From the NCBI GenBank assembly GCA_003136635.1, contig PLFD01000013.1:1-43599 (forward strand): 43,599 bases of DNA. Reading direction: 5' to 3'. Of the stretch, positions 8,561 to 17,901 are shown piece by piece (positions within the stretch are counted from its first letter, which is position 1; every line of letters begins with the position of its first letter). The position numbers and the translations under genes are program-made. The notes beneath the pieces are model-generated. The model saw only the letters and a program-made list of their open reading frames with translations. It was not told the DNA's origin and ran no database searches. The DNA is from a candidate division FCPU426 bacterium. GTDB lineage: Bacteria > Oederibacteriota > Muellerivitia > Muellerivitales > Muellerivitaceae.

Positions 8561-11163
8561 TCTTTCGTCACCTCGCGCATGGACGGCAGGCTGTCAGCAA
8601 CTCTCGCCGGGTAATAACCTGCCGCCAAAGTGGCAACAAACACCAAACCCAGGGCAAAGCTTAAAAAAGTTCCGGGCATGTGCCACTGAATGGTCCAGCC
8701 GAAAGACTGGACATTAATGACGTTGATTAAAAGAAGGGCCAGCACCAACCCCGCCAGAAAACCCATTAAATTCCCTAAAAGCCCTATCCAGCCCGCTTCC
8801 CAAAGAATCATTTGGGTTACCTGATTTCGGCGCGCGCCGATATAGCGCAAAATGACGATCTCTTCCCGTCGTTCCAGTATTAAAGAGGTCAGCGTGGTGA
8901 GTATTCCTAAAACCGCCACAATGAGGGCGATAGCTTCCATGCCGTAAGTGATGGCGAAGGTCTGATCGAAAACCTTCAGGGCCCCATTTTTCAAGGCGGC
9001 GTTCGACTGAATAAAAACTTTGGTTCCGGAGGGAAGACGTTTCAAAATATCCTGAATCACGGAGTCCGGCTCAAAACCCGGCTGTAAATATAAAGCCGTT
9101 CCATTGACGCTGTCGTCTTTGAACAGGCTGGCATAGACCGCCCGGTCCATCATGAAAGTTCCATGGTCATTGGAATAGTCATAGTAGACGCCTTGAACCC
9201 GCATCGACACCGGCCCGGTCGCCGACACTAAGATAATCCAGTCCCCCGTTTTAATTTGGTGTTTCAACGCCAGTGGTTCTGAAACTAAAAGATTTCTTTG
9301 ACCTACCAGTAACTTCAACGCCGCTTCGGCATCACCGCCCGATTTCAAAACCACCGTTCCATTATTCGCGAGAACGTTCATATCAATGGCTGAGATGGTC
9401 ACATCCGTTCCGTCCCAGGGAATGGACAGAGTCCTTAACTTTTCTGAATATTTCACGCCGGGAATCTGGTTAAAAGCCTTGAGGGTTTGGGGGTCCAGAG
9501 TGGATTCCATCGGGCCTCCCCTGTCCGCCGCTGGGCGGATATAAAGGTCCGCCTTCAAGGTTTGTCCCAGCCAGAGCACTACGGTCTGGCGGAAGCTTCC
9601 CACCATAATCGCGACGCTGACCATCAGCGCCACCGCCATCACTAGCGCGCCCAGGGCCACACTCGACCGGCTTAAATCCGAAAGAAGGTTTCGAAAGGCC
9701 AGATACCCTTCGGAAGGCAGGATGAGCCGGAGAACTTTTCCAAAAACCGAATTAAAAAACGATAAGAAACCCGGCGCCAGCAGTACCAACCCGATCAAGA
9801 GACAAAATGCCGAGCCAAACCCGAACCAGGGCAATCCGGCTAAAGGCGGCAGCAGACTCAAAAGAACCGCGAGCGCCCAGGCGGTCAGCCCCGCTAAAGT
9901 GAACATCCACATTCTTCTTTCAAACAGGACTACGGTGTAACCTTTCCTTACCGACAAACCGGGTTCAATATTGGCCGTGGAAAGGGCCGACGGAATAGTC
10001 GCCGCCAAAATGAGAACTAAGCCCAAAAGAATCCAGCCACCCGCGTGGACCACGCTGGGCAGTCTTTGCTCCAGCGGTATAGGCAGATAAAGATTTTGAA
10101 TGGTTTTTCCGACAACTTTTAAAACGTCATAGGCCAGCAATTTCCCGAAAATAATCCCTAATAAAACCCCGGCCAAAGCCAATAGAAAAGACTCCGCCAT
10201 TACCCATTGGATAATTTGCTTTTGGGTTACTCCCAGGGTTCGAAGAATGCCGATTTCTTCCACCCGCCGCACTACCGCAATCGACATGGAGTTGTAGACC
10301 AAAAAGGCCCCCACCAAAACCGAAACCAGGGACAGGGCCAGTAAATTGGCCCTAAAAGCCGCCAGCATTTTTTCAACCTGCTCGCCCCGCCGGGCGGGCC
10401 TTTCGACTTTGTAGGATGGATAAAGTTTCTGAAGCTGGGCCTCTAAATTTTTACGGTCCGCTTCCTGGGGAATGATCCAATCCAGCCGGTCCAGTTTTCC
10501 GATTTTGCCGAATACCTTTTGCGCCGCCGCGATATCCATCAAAGCCAATGTGCCGTCCATCGCCCGGCCCACACCGGAATTTTGCAATAAACCAACGAGG
10601 GTTAATGTCTGTACTTGGTCGTTAATAAAGAAATGAACTTTTTGACCTACCGCCAATCCCTTGGCTTCAGCGTATTTTTGGCTCAAAAAAACACCATCCG
10701 GTTGGGGTAGAAGCTTTAAAAGTTCAGCCCCAGTTAAAGCCTTATCCTGCGCGCCCAACACCTGAAAATCCCGGGCTTCGCCGTCTTTCAAAAGATCCAC
10801 ACCTAATACGGTGATAAATTCTTTAGGATTGTCTTCCGGCGCCATCTTGCCTTCCACAACCGGCAATAACTGGCCCAGCCGCCGGGTATCGACCAGATCT
10901 TTCATGATCGTTTCAGGCAGCGGAACGCCCATCGAAGATAAAGAAAGGTTCGCCTTACCCGCCATCAGGTCGATGGAATCTTGAAAAGAGCTGATCGCCG
11001 CGCCGTTGGCCAGCCGGATGGCCACCATCAGCGCGATACCCAAAGCGATGCCTAAAAGGGTAAAAATAAAACGGGCTGGTTCGTTTTGAATGTGGCGAAA
11101 GGTAAACCGCCAGAAGATTTCTTTGAAGTTGGGTTTGTTATTTACGGACAGGGTAGATTCCAT
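8557..11163 (-). CDS. ABC exporter permease with two FtsX-type modules
   Basis: About 868 residues, roughly twice the LolC/LolE/MacB length. The N-terminal half has one membrane span, a large periplasmic domain and three spans ending in a FtsX core (RRVEEIGILRTLGVT). A central block of spans leads to a second periplasmic domain and a second FtsX core (RREEIVILRYIGAR) near the C-terminus. Family knowledge: such fused permeases work with a LolD-like ATPase to extract or export lipids or lipoproteins by mechanotransmission. I choose ATG 11163 (MESTLSV); ATG 11175 is the alternative. Either start overlaps the ATPase gene, and the stop overlaps the AttH-like gene by four bases, so the three are one transcription unit. 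Confidence 0.92.
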   Translation of the reverse strand: MESTLSVNNKPNFKEIFWRFTFRHIQNEPARFIFTLLGIALGIALMVAIRLANGAAISSFQDSIDLMAGKANLSLSSMGVPLPETIMKDLVDTRRLGQLLPVVEGKMAPEDNPKEFITVLGVDLLKDGEARDFQVLGAQDKALTGAELLKLLPQPDGVFLSQKYAEAKGLAVGQKVHFFINDQVQTLTLVGLLQNSGVGRAMDGTLALMDIAAAQKVFGKIGKLDRLDWIIPQEADRKNLEAQLQKLYPSYKVERPARRGEQVEKMLAAFRANLLALSLVSVLVGAFLVYNSMSIAVVRRVEEIGILRTLGVTQKQIIQWVMAESFLLALAGVLLGIIFGKLLAYDVLKVVGKTIQNLYLPIPLEQRLPSVVHAGGWILLGLVLILAATIPSALSTANIEPGLSVRKGYTVVLFERRMWMFTLAGLTAWALAVLLSLLPPLAGLPWFGFGSAFCLLIGLVLLAPGFLSFFNSVFGKVLRLILPSEGYLAFRNLLSDLSRSSVALGALVMAVALMVSVAIMVGSFRQTVVLWLGQTLKADLYIRPAADRGGPMESTLDPQTLKAFNQIPGVKYSEKLRTLSIPWDGTDVTISAIDMNVLANNGTVVLKSGGDAEAALKLLVGQRNLLVSEPLALKHQIKTGDWIILVSATGPVSMRVQGVYYDYSNDHGTFMMDRAVYASLFKDDSVNGTALYLQPGFEPDSVIQDILKRLPSGTKVFIQSNAALKNGALKVFDQTFAITYGMEAIALIVAVLGILTTLTSLILERREEIVILRYIGARRNQVTQMILWEAGWIGLLGNLMGFLAGLVLALLLINVINVQSFGWTIQWHMPGTFLSFALGLVFVATLAAGYYPARVADSLPSMREVTKE

Positions 11164-11830
11164 GAACCTGTCCATCCCGCATCATAATGACCATATCGCC
11201 CCACTCCGCCGCCTCGCGGCTGTGAGTGGCCATTAAGACCGCGCAATTTTGCTGGCTGGAAACTTTCCGGATGAGATCCAAAATGGCTTTGCCGTTCGCC
11301 ATGTCCAGATTGCCCGTTGGCTCGTCCGCTAAAAGAAGCTTCGGGCCGTGCACCAGCGCTCTTGCAATGGCGACCCGCTGCTGTTCCCCGCCCGAAAGCT
11401 GGGAAGGCCTGCGCTTTTCTTTATTCCCTAATCCTACCCGGTTTAACAAATCCCTGGCTTTATCCCGAGCCTCCAAAGCGGACAGGCCCTGAATGAGCAG
11501 GGGCAATTCCACATTTTCCACCGCGTCCAAGTGGGGCAAAAGATGAAAAAACTGGAACACGAAACCAATAGTGGATTGGCGGTATTGGCTTAAAGCCTCA
11601 TCTCCCCGGCCATGCAAAGCTTCACCGGAAACCCAAATTTCACCCGAAGTCGGCGACTGCATACCGCCTAAAAGGTGCAGCAATGTGCTTTTACCGCAGC
11701 CCGAAGGCCCCATCAGGGAAGTAATCTGCCCCTCATCCACGTGAAAATTCACGCCCCGAACCGCCTGCACATTTTCGCTGCCGGCCGGGTAAATTTTGGA
11801 AAGGTTTTTAACGTCGACTAAAAGCGCCAT
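11138..11830 (-). CDS. ABC transporter ATPase, LolD/MacB-like
   Basis: 230 residues with all ATPase motifs: Walker [10 protein letters not shown] (41-49), Q-loop [10 protein letters not shown] (about 91), signature [15 protein letters not shown] (145-159), Walker [13 protein letters not shown] (166-176) and the switch histidine [15 protein letters not shown] and the short length are characteristic of the LolD/MacB/FtsE branch. It powers the FtsX-type permease encoded immediately downstream and overlapping it. The start ATG 11830 follows AGGA. Substrate unknown; lipid or lipoprotein transport is inferred from the AttH neighbour. Confidence 0.95.
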   Translation of the reverse strand: MALLVDVKNLSKIYPAGSENVQAVRGVNFHVDEGQITSLMGPSGCGKSTLLHLLGGMQSPTSGEIWVSGEALHGRGDEALSQYRQSTIGFVFQFFHLLPHLDAVENVELPLLIQGLSALEARDKARDLLNRVGLGNKEKRRPSQLSGGEQQRVAIARALVHGPKLLLADEPTGNLDMANGKAILDLIRKVSSQQNCAVLMATHSREAAEWGDMVIMMRDGQVHGIYPVRK

Positions 11831-11862
11831 CAGTTCCTACCAACTTTCCATGACGTCAGGGT

Positions 11863-12393
11863 TTAATGTTTGCTATTCAAAAGTTTCAGGGTCTCGCGCA
11901 TAAAAGCCGGAAGATCGTCCGGTTTACGGCTGGTTACTAAACGGCCATCCACGACCACTTCCTCGTTCACCCAAATAGCTCCGGCATTTTCCAGATCGTC
12001 CTTAATGGCCGTGGTGGATGTCATCTTTTTGCCCTTAACGACCTTGGCGGAGATCAAAATCCAGGGGCCGTGGCATATAGAGGCGAGCACACCGCCTTGA
12101 CGGTCAATATCAGCCACCAATTTTAGAACTTTTGGATTGCGGCGCAACCGGTCCGGCATCCATCCTCCGGGAGCTATCAATCCCGCGTAATCCTTTGCCT
12201 TGGCTTTATCCGCTTCTAAAGTTGAAACAATGGGATAAGTGAACTTCCCTTTATAGGTTGTTCCCGCTTTGTCTTCGCCAATCACATCCACCTGATAGCC
12301 CGCCTCAACCAGCCGGTAATAAGGGTACATGACTTCCATGTCTTCAAAGTCTTTGCCTACCAACAACGCGATTCGTTCTGGTTTTTTAACCAT
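11863..12393 (-). CDS. PfpI/DJ-1 family protein
   Basis: 176 residues of the DJ-1/PfpI fold. The nucleophile-elbow cysteine is in ASICHGPW (Cys107, His108), with an acidic residue in DFEDME near residue 17. These match the Glu-Cys-His arrangement of PfpI-type proteins, variously described as proteases, glyoxalases or deglycases acting on glycated protein; the true activity is uncertain. It starts at ATG 12393 behind AAGGAG, 11 bases after the ferredoxin gene and 32 bases before the ABC ATPase. It is therefore probably part of a five-gene minus-strand operon. Confidence 0.92.
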   Translation of the reverse strand: MVKKPERIALLVGKDFEDMEVMYPYYRLVEAGYQVDVIGEDKAGTTYKGKFTYPIVSTLEADKAKAKDYAGLIAPGGWMPDRLRRNPKVLKLVADIDRQGGVLASICHGPWILISAKVVKGKKMTSTTAIKDDLENAGAIWVNEEVVVDGRLVTSRKPDDLPAFMRETLKLLNSKH

Positions 12394-12403
12394 GACCTGC
12401 TCC

Positions 12404-12748
12404 TTATGATGAAGTGGTGGTCTCTTCGGGTTTACGCCGAGAGTCTGTTATAGAGATATAGTCTAGTTTCACATCGCCCAAGATAGATACCTGACAGGCT
12501 AACCGCCAGTTCGGCTTGGCTTTAACCGCTGCCAAAGTTTGTTTTTCCCTGTCTTCCATCGGAGACAAGTGATCCGCGCCTTCCAATACTTCCACCAGGC
12601 AAGTAGTGCAAACCGCCCTTTCGCATCGGTACCGAATGGGCAATTCGTAGCGGAAAGTCGCGTCCACCAGCGTATCGTCATAATCCACTTCACAAACCTC
12701 GCCCGTCACGGGAAACTCGATTTTGGCGGTAAGAGGATGTTCCGGCAC
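12404..12748 (-). CDS. 2Fe-2S ferredoxin
   Basis: 114 residues. The cluster ligands are Cys42, Cys47 and Cys50 (RCERAVCTTC, spacing C-x4-C-x2-C) and Cys85 (RLACQV). This is the plant/adrenodoxin-type beta-grasp ferredoxin pattern. It carries single electrons in the cytoplasm; the redox partner is not evident here. The start is GTG 12748 with AAAGG six bases upstream. It is the first gene of the operon running to the AttH-like gene, and a good -10 box (TATAAT, 12780-12775 on the minus strand) lies about 26 bases before the start. Confidence 0.92.
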   Translation of the reverse strand: MPEHPLTAKIEFPVTGEVCEVDYDDTLVDATFRYELPIRYRCERAVCTTCLVEVLEGADHLSPMEDREKQTLAAVKAKPNWRLACQVSILGDVKLDYISITDSRRKPEETTTSS

Positions 12749-12774
12749 GTTTAACCTTTGTGAGAATTGCCGCC

Positions 12775-12780
12775 ATTATA
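12775..12780 (-). promoter_or_regulatory. -10 box for the ferredoxin operon
   Basis: A perfect TATAAT on the minus strand lies 26 bases upstream of the ferredoxin GTG. No convincing -35 hexamer is seen at 16-18 bp. The divergent membrane-protein gene begins at 12860, so promoters for both directions share this short gap. Confidence 0.5.
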
Positions 12781-12859
12781 ACAAGCGGTTTCAGGGCCAC
12801 ACATTGAAATGAAAGAGAGCTTCTCTCTACAATGCCCTCACATTCAACCGGAGGCTCCC

Positions 12860-13342
12860 ATGGCATTTTTGAGTTTCGTGAACTTCTTTACCTTCATTTT
12901 CTGGTACGGCACCCTTCTTTATTTCACCTTCATTCAAGCGCCGGTTTTGTTCAAATGCCTTCCCCGCGAGCTTTTCGGTCAAGTTCAAAGTTATCTGTTC
13001 CCCGCCTATTACTGGATCAGCTATGTCTGCGGAACTCTGTTAGTGGTGACTTATCACCTTCTTCACCCTCTGAAGAATTACGTGCCCCAAGATTGCGTGA
13101 AAATCACCGCTCTTTGCTTAATGCTTTTGTTTTCGTTAGGTCAAGGATTGTGGATTGGGCCCAAAGTGGCCGCTCTAAGAGTGGAACGCCAAGCCGCCAC
13201 GGACGCTAAAGATCAGCCCCAGGTCGATGCTTTGAGCAAAGAGTTTGGAAAGGCTCACGGCATTTCCAGCTTATTTAATTTAATCGTGATTATCGCGGGA
13301 ACGGTTTACTTGGTATATCTGTTTAAGGAATGGAACACTTAA
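12860..13342 (+). CDS. DUF4149/TMEM205-like membrane protein
   Basis: About 160 residues with four hydrophobic spans and the motif FWYGTLLYFTFIQAPVLFKCLP near the N-terminus, characteristic of the DUF4149/TMEM205-like family. The family has no established biochemical role. ATG 12860 is chosen because a strong GGAGG lies six bases before it (12850-12854); the open frame extends back to 12809 but without such support. It is monocistronic, convergent with pit, and the hairpin at 13380-13409 lies between the two. Confidence 0.85.
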   Translation: MAFLSFVNFFTFIFWYGTLLYFTFIQAPVLFKCLPRELFGQVQSYLFPAYYWISYVCGTLLVVTYHLLHPLKNYVPQDCVKITALCLMLLFSLGQGLWIGPKVAALRVERQAATDAKDQPQVDALSKEFGKAHGISSLFNLIVIIAGTVYLVYLFKEWNT

Positions 13343-13373
13343 ACGTCACTAAATGGTTTGAATGACGGGCTAC

Positions 13374-13409
13374 AAAAAAATAAAGGGACAAAACATCTTG
13401 CCCCTTTAT
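13374..13409 (-). terminator. Intrinsic terminator of the Pit transporter gene
   Basis: ATAAAGGG (13380-13387) pairs with CCCTTTAT (13402-13409). Read on the minus strand the stem is followed by seven T (13380-13374). It lies 31 bp beyond the stop of the Pit gene and can also insulate the convergent plus-strand gene. Confidence 0.8.
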
Positions 13410-13439
13410 GACCAAATCAGAAATTGATTGAACTACTTT

Positions 13440-14930
13440 TTAACGAACACCCAACACATTCAAAACAACGTTCAAGCTGAAGGAAAACAATCCCGCTCCC
13501 AGCAAAATACAAACCGGCAAGGTCAGCACCCAGGCTAAAAGAATGTTGCGGAGGGTTTCTGTCTGCAAACCCGATTTATTAGCCGCCATAGTCCCGGCGA
13601 TGCCCGACGACAAAACGTGAGTCGTACTGACAGGCAGCCCATAAATATCAGCCGCCTGAATAGTCGCCCAGGCCACCATTTCAGCGGCAGCGCCCTGGCC
13701 ATAGGTTAAATGGCTTTTGCCGATCTTCTCGCCCACCGTCACCACAATACGCTTCCAGCCAATCATGGTGCCCAAACCCAACGCGAAGGCCACCGCCACT
13801 TTCACCCAGACGGGAATGAACTTGGTGAGCTTGTCCATATTGGTTTTAAGATCCCCCGCTTCTTTCTTTTCCGCGTCATCGGTTAAAAGATTTTGCTTTT
13901 TTGCCTTGCCTAAAGTCTCCGAAGCCAGATAAAGCTGCGTGCGAAGATCGCGGCGTTGATCGGGAGTTAATTCGTTCAGGCTTTTTTTACCGTCCAACAC
14001 AGCTGAAATTTCACGGCAATCGGTGGCGATCGCCGCGAAGGTGCGGTCCGTCACCTTCGCCCCGGGCTTCAGGTAATTGGATAATTCTTGATTAGCCATC
14101 TCTCCACCAGCCATGGCCACGCCCGGTGAATGGCGGTCCATTTGAGAGGAAAGGGTCTGGGAATTAGTGGCGATATTTTGAATAAGTGTCTGATTGGCGT
14201 CCAAATTTACCGCGAAAGTGGCGGGAATAATGCCGATCAATATCAGCATAATCAATCCCATTCCCTTTTGACCATCGTTGGAACCATGGGAAAAGCTGAC
14301 ACCCGTGCAGGTCAAAACCAAAAGACCCCTAATCCAAAGCGGCGGAGCCTTGCCTTCGGGTGATTTATAGAGTTCAGGATTTTTAATCATGGCTTTGATG
14401 AGTAAAAACAATAAAGCCGAGGCGCAAAAACCGACGAGCGGCGAAACCAAAAGGGCCGTGCCCACATCTTTGGCCTTGTCCCAGTTGACGCCTTCACCGA
14501 AGACATAACCCTTGGCGAAAAGCGAATTGGCCAAACCCACGCCCATGATGGAACCAATAAGAGTGTGTGAGCTGGAAGCGGGCAAACCGAAATACCAGGT
14601 ACCCACGTTCCAAATAATGGCCGAAATAAGCAGTGAGAAAACCATGGCAAAACCGGCGCCAGAACCTACGTTTAAAACCAGTTCCACCGGAAGCAGGGCC
14701 AAAATGGAGAAGGCCACCATACCGGAGGAGGTCAAAACGCCAATAAGGTTCCAGCAGCCAGACCAAATAACCGCGTAAGTCGGTTTCAAAGTGTGGGTAT
14801 AAATAACGGTCGCCACCGCGTTGGCGGTGTCATGAAACCCGTTCACAAACTCAAAAGCTAAAGCCAATCCCAGGGCTAAACAAAGAAAAACCACATAAGC
14901 AAACGGCAATGTTTGTCCAAAAATTTCCAA
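13440..14930 (-). CDS. Inorganic phosphate transporter, Pit family
   Basis: About 496 residues, of Pit (PiT, metal-phosphate/H+ symporter) type. The two family repeats are visible: FVNGFHDTANAVATVIYTHTL near the N-terminus and GLPVSTTHVLSSGIAG near the C-terminus. GLPASSSHTLIGSIMGVGLAN and FSHGSNDGQKGMGL are further signatures. A hydrophilic central loop of about 130 residues interrupts the membrane spans, as in many bacterial Pit proteins. It imports phosphate across the inner membrane. TTG 14930 is preferred because GGAGG stands six bases upstream; the frame extends to TTG 14957 with no such site. No phoU gene is adjacent. Confidence 0.93.
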   Translation of the reverse strand: MEIFGQTLPFAYVVFLCLALGLALAFEFVNGFHDTANAVATVIYTHTLKPTYAVIWSGCWNLIGVLTSSGMVAFSILALLPVELVLNVGSGAGFAMVFSLLISAIIWNVGTWYFGLPASSSHTLIGSIMGVGLANSLFAKGYVFGEGVNWDKAKDVGTALLVSPLVGFCASALLFLLIKAMIKNPELYKSPEGKAPPLWIRGLLVLTCTGVSFSHGSNDGQKGMGLIMLILIGIIPATFAVNLDANQTLIQNIATNSQTLSSQMDRHSPGVAMAGGEMANQELSNYLKPGAKVTDRTFAAIATDCREISAVLDGKKSLNELTPDQRRDLRTQLYLASETLGKAKKQNLLTDDAEKKEAGDLKTNMDKLTKFIPVWVKVAVAFALGLGTMIGWKRIVVTVGEKIGKSHLTYGQGAAAEMVAWATIQAADIYGLPVSTTHVLSSGIAGTMAANKSGLQTETLRNILLAWVLTLPVCILLGAGLFSFSLNVVLNVLGVR

Positions 14931-15043
14931 AATAAGCCTCCCAGCTCGGTTTAACAACTTAGCGACAAGCGAGGAGAATTACAGGGGTTCCATGTTAACC
15001 GGAGATTACAAAAATCATCGGGACAGGTTAAATAAAGCCGGGT

Positions 15044-15751
15044 TTACCAGTTCAGCTGTTTTCCGTCATGGTAAATAAATTGGCCGGATTTCTCAGCGGT
15101 TAATTCTTTAGCTGTTTTGACGATGGGTGTGGCCGCTTCCAACGGCTTTAAGGGGGCGTTGGGACCGCCCATGTCTGTTTGAACCCAGCCTGGATCCAAA
15201 ACTACCGAAATAATATTGTCTTTTTTCAAATCAAAAGACATCGTGCGGCTGAGCATATTGAGCGCTGTTTTAGAAACCCCATAAGCGTAAAAACCGCCCT
15301 CACCTTTGCCGGCCAGAGAGGCCAGCCCTGAGGTGAAATGCACCACCCTGGGATTTTTAGCCTTTTTGAGCAGGGGCAGAAAAGTTCGTGTGATCTGTAA
15401 GGGCCCGAGCACATTCACTTCATAGGCTTCTCTGCATTTTTCCAAATCGACTTCTTCCAAAGTCGCGTTCGCCGGACCCGGAGAGATACCGGCCACGTTC
15501 ATGAGAATATCTATTTGAGGCACCGCTTTCGCCGCGAGGACCGCGGCTTCCTTGATAGAGGAGCCGGAGACCACATCCAGCGGGATCAAAACCAAATGAG
15601 AACCATATTGAGCTTTCAGTTTTTTCAATTCTTCGGATTTTTCCGGTTGGCGGCATCCCGCCAATACTGTATCGCCTTCACTCAACGCCACCTGGGTGAT
15701 CGCCAAACCTAAGCCGCGGTTGGCGCCTGTAATAAAAAAGTTCTGGGACAT
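15044..15751 (-). CDS. Short-chain dehydrogenase/reductase
   Basis: 235 residues, classical SDR layout: cofactor motif TGANRGLG (residues 8-15), NVAG after the fourth strand, catalytic serine in FTSG and the YGVSK active-site Tyr-Lys pair. CsgA/C-factor-like SDRs show a similar short length and TGANRGLG. The substrate is unknown. The start ATG follows GAGG. It precedes the Pit gene on the same strand by 113 bp and could be co-transcribed, but no functional link is apparent. Confidence 0.92.
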   Translation of the reverse strand: MSQNFFITGANRGLGLAITQVALSEGDTVLAGCRQPEKSEELKKLKAQYGSHLVLIPLDVVSGSSIKEAAVLAAKAVPQIDILMNVAGISPGPANATLEEVDLEKCREAYEVNVLGPLQITRTFLPLLKKAKNPRVVHFTSGLASLAGKGEGGFYAYGVSKTALNMLSRTMSFDLKKDNIISVVLDPGWVQTDMGGPNAPLKPLEAATPIVKTAKELTAEKSGQFIYHDGKQLNW

Positions 15752-15848
15752 TTTTTCCTCGATTCAAAATTTCAAATTTGCGCACCGAAATTTTAACAGA
15801 TGAAAAAATAAATCGGGTAAAACTCGAGGACAGTTTGAAAAAGAAAGA

Positions 15849-17735
15849 TTATTTGAGCTTAAATTCTATATTTTTAAAAATGATACGGCCCGTACCCTGA
15901 TTACCCGGGATTGAAAAATCGACGGAAGAAAGACCCTGTAAGTCCAGAATGTGATTACCCGCTTGATTGCCAAAATCCCTCCGAAGTTCCAAATCGCCCA
16001 GATTAATTTGATAAGTCTGCCAGTGTCCCGTTCCCACCATCGCGGGAAAAGAATAGGACTCCCCGTCAGCTCCATTCACACTTTTAGAGAGGTCCACCGA
16101 CCCGCTTTCGGTCAAGAAAACGGTAAAATTAAGGCCCAATGGGGCAAAAACTTCAAATTGGACAAGGTTATAGCCGGTCAAATCGACCACATCGTCCGAA
16201 ACAAAAGGCGGAATGTTCGGAACACAGCTGATACCGCAGCCCCACCCCGTACCAGAATCAAAGTCGACCGTGATATATCCCGTTGAAAGATCCACCTGCG
16301 TATTGCCGCCATGAGCTTTATCGCCCCATGTCCAGACCGGCGCGTCTGACATGACTTTAAAGAAATCCCGATTGCCCGTCACTTTAACGCCCGGTGTGGC
16401 CTGACGATATTGGGCTTCCTGAGGCGGCTTAAAATCCGCCGGTAGAGGTGCAGTTGCGGTTTTATGCAGGTCCGCCGCCAAAAGATTAATGGCCGTGTGT
16501 TTTTCAGTCAGCAGTTTGTATTCGTTATCATGAATGTCGACTAAACCGTAATCGCAATCTTCGCCGTCAAACCGGCCCCGGGGTGGTTCATCCGCCCATT
16601 CAAACCAATGAAGCCCGACCAGATAGGGCAGGTTGAGCGCCTGATGCGCGTAACGGTCCAAATGTTCAGCCCTGTCCGTCTGAGTGGGTAAGCGTACATC
16701 AGCGCCTTTACTATTGGGATCGCCGCTTTGGTTTTCATCGGCGCTAAAAGAATATTCGCTGATCAATATAGGCCGTTTAGTTTTAGCGTAAAAGTTATCC
16801 ATCAGCTTTTGATCCAAGTCGCCGGACTTAGAATAAATATTAACCGAAACTACGTCACAATATTTTCCGCAGGCTTCCACCACTTCCCAGGGCGCTTCAC
16901 CAGCAAAACGCGCTCCCAGAATCAGATGATTGGGATCTACCGCCTTGATCGCCGCGACGGTCACTGAAAAATACCGCTCCGCAACCACGCCAGCCCAGGC
17001 GCTGGCGTCAGCCTTTTGTTTTTTCGTTTGGGGGATCATCGTGAAAGGCGCGTCCATTTCATCGAAAGAGGTCATGGAAGTTTTCCAAACATTATTAAAC
17101 TGGTCGATATCATTCGCGTAGCGGCTTTGGAAAAAATTCTTCAGGGCTTCTTTATCCGGACTGTCCAGGGGAATAGCCGCGTAGCGTTCCAAGAGCGTTT
17201 TTTGGTTAGTCTCGTTCCAGCCGTAATCGCCCCACCAGGGCAATTCGTTATCTAAAAAATACCCGATTAAATTGGGATCATCTTTATAAGCCAGCGCTTT
17301 TTGAGCGTTCTCCTTAACCCTTTTTTCAAAGTCATCGGTGAAGACCGAATAAAGTACCGTCTCCCAGGGGTTCCCCCTGGCGATATAAAGTTGATAAACA
17401 TAGGGAAACTTTTTCTTTTCCAAATCCTCGTCAGCCCAACAGCCGAGGGTATTGAAATGCCATTGTTTGAGTCTTTTCAAAACCTGGGTCATCCAGGCTT
17501 CTTTGTTGCCCGCGAACTGGTTCTGGACAGGGTTGTAGTAATTATCATTTGGCGCCCGGTAAGACTGGTCCGCGATAGCGTCGACCCCCATGGAGATAAA
17601 CGGTTTGCCTTCGGGGGATTGAAACCATGCCTTCCCTTGTAGCCATTCCACGGTGAAAAAGGGTTCAGAAAAAGCCTGTTTCGACGCAAAAATCGTTAAC
17701 AGGAATAAAAATAGCAACAAGAGATGTTTTTTCAA
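15849..17735 (-). CDS. Secreted clan GH-A glycoside hydrolase, agarase-like
   Basis: 628 residues with a signal peptide (MKKHLLLLFLFLLTIFASKQ, cleavage after about residue 23). A TIM-barrel catalytic domain has the acid/base glutamate in LDNELPWWG (Glu164) and the nucleophile glutamate in ILISEYSFSADE (Glu327), plus HWFEWADEPP at the barrel end. These mark clan GH-A. The opening (WFQSPEGKPFISMGVDA) resembles agarase-like families such as GH50, but the exact family and substrate are uncertain. A C-terminal beta-rich region (about 450-628) probably binds carbohydrate. The start is TTG 17735 behind GAGGCG. It is monocistronic and divergent from the NTF2-like protein gene. Confidence 0.85.
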   Translation of the reverse strand: MKKHLLLLFLFLLTIFASKQAFSEPFFTVEWLQGKAWFQSPEGKPFISMGVDAIADQSYRAPNDNYYNPVQNQFAGNKEAWMTQVLKRLKQWHFNTLGCWADEDLEKKKFPYVYQLYIARGNPWETVLYSVFTDDFEKRVKENAQKALAYKDDPNLIGYFLDNELPWWGDYGWNETNQKTLLERYAAIPLDSPDKEALKNFFQSRYANDIDQFNNVWKTSMTSFDEMDAPFTMIPQTKKQKADASAWAGVVAERYFSVTVAAIKAVDPNHLILGARFAGEAPWEVVEACGKYCDVVSVNIYSKSGDLDQKLMDNFYAKTKRPILISEYSFSADENQSGDPNSKGADVRLPTQTDRAEHLDRYAHQALNLPYLVGLHWFEWADEPPRGRFDGEDCDYGLVDIHDNEYKLLTEKHTAINLLAADLHKTATAPLPADFKPPQEAQYRQATPGVKVTGNRDFFKVMSDAPVWTWGDKAHGGNTQVDLSTGYITVDFDSGTGWGCGISCVPNIPPFVSDDVVDLTGYNLVQFEVFAPLGLNFTVFLTESGSVDLSKSVNGADGESYSFPAMVGTGHWQTYQINLGDLELRRDFGNQAGNHILDLQGLSSVDFSIPGNQGTGRIIFKNIEFKLK

Positions 17736-17806
17736 AAGGCGCCTCAGTAGAAAGTGGAAAAAGTATAACCTCAGGACAATTCAAAATAAATAAGACAGGC
17801 CGATCA

Positions 17807-17835
17807 TTGACGAGTTTAAAACCCATAAGCATAAT
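17807..17835 (+). promoter_or_regulatory. Sigma70-type promoter of the NTF2-like protein gene
   Basis: TTGACG (17807-17812), a 17-bp spacer and CATAAT (17830-17835) make a near-consensus promoter. It would give a leader of about 60 bases before ATG 17902. Confidence 0.75.
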
Positions 17836-17901
17836 AACGCCACAAATCCGGTTTGAGCTTTGAAGCTATTTAGAAAAAACCGAAACGCAAGGAGAAGAAG
17901 G

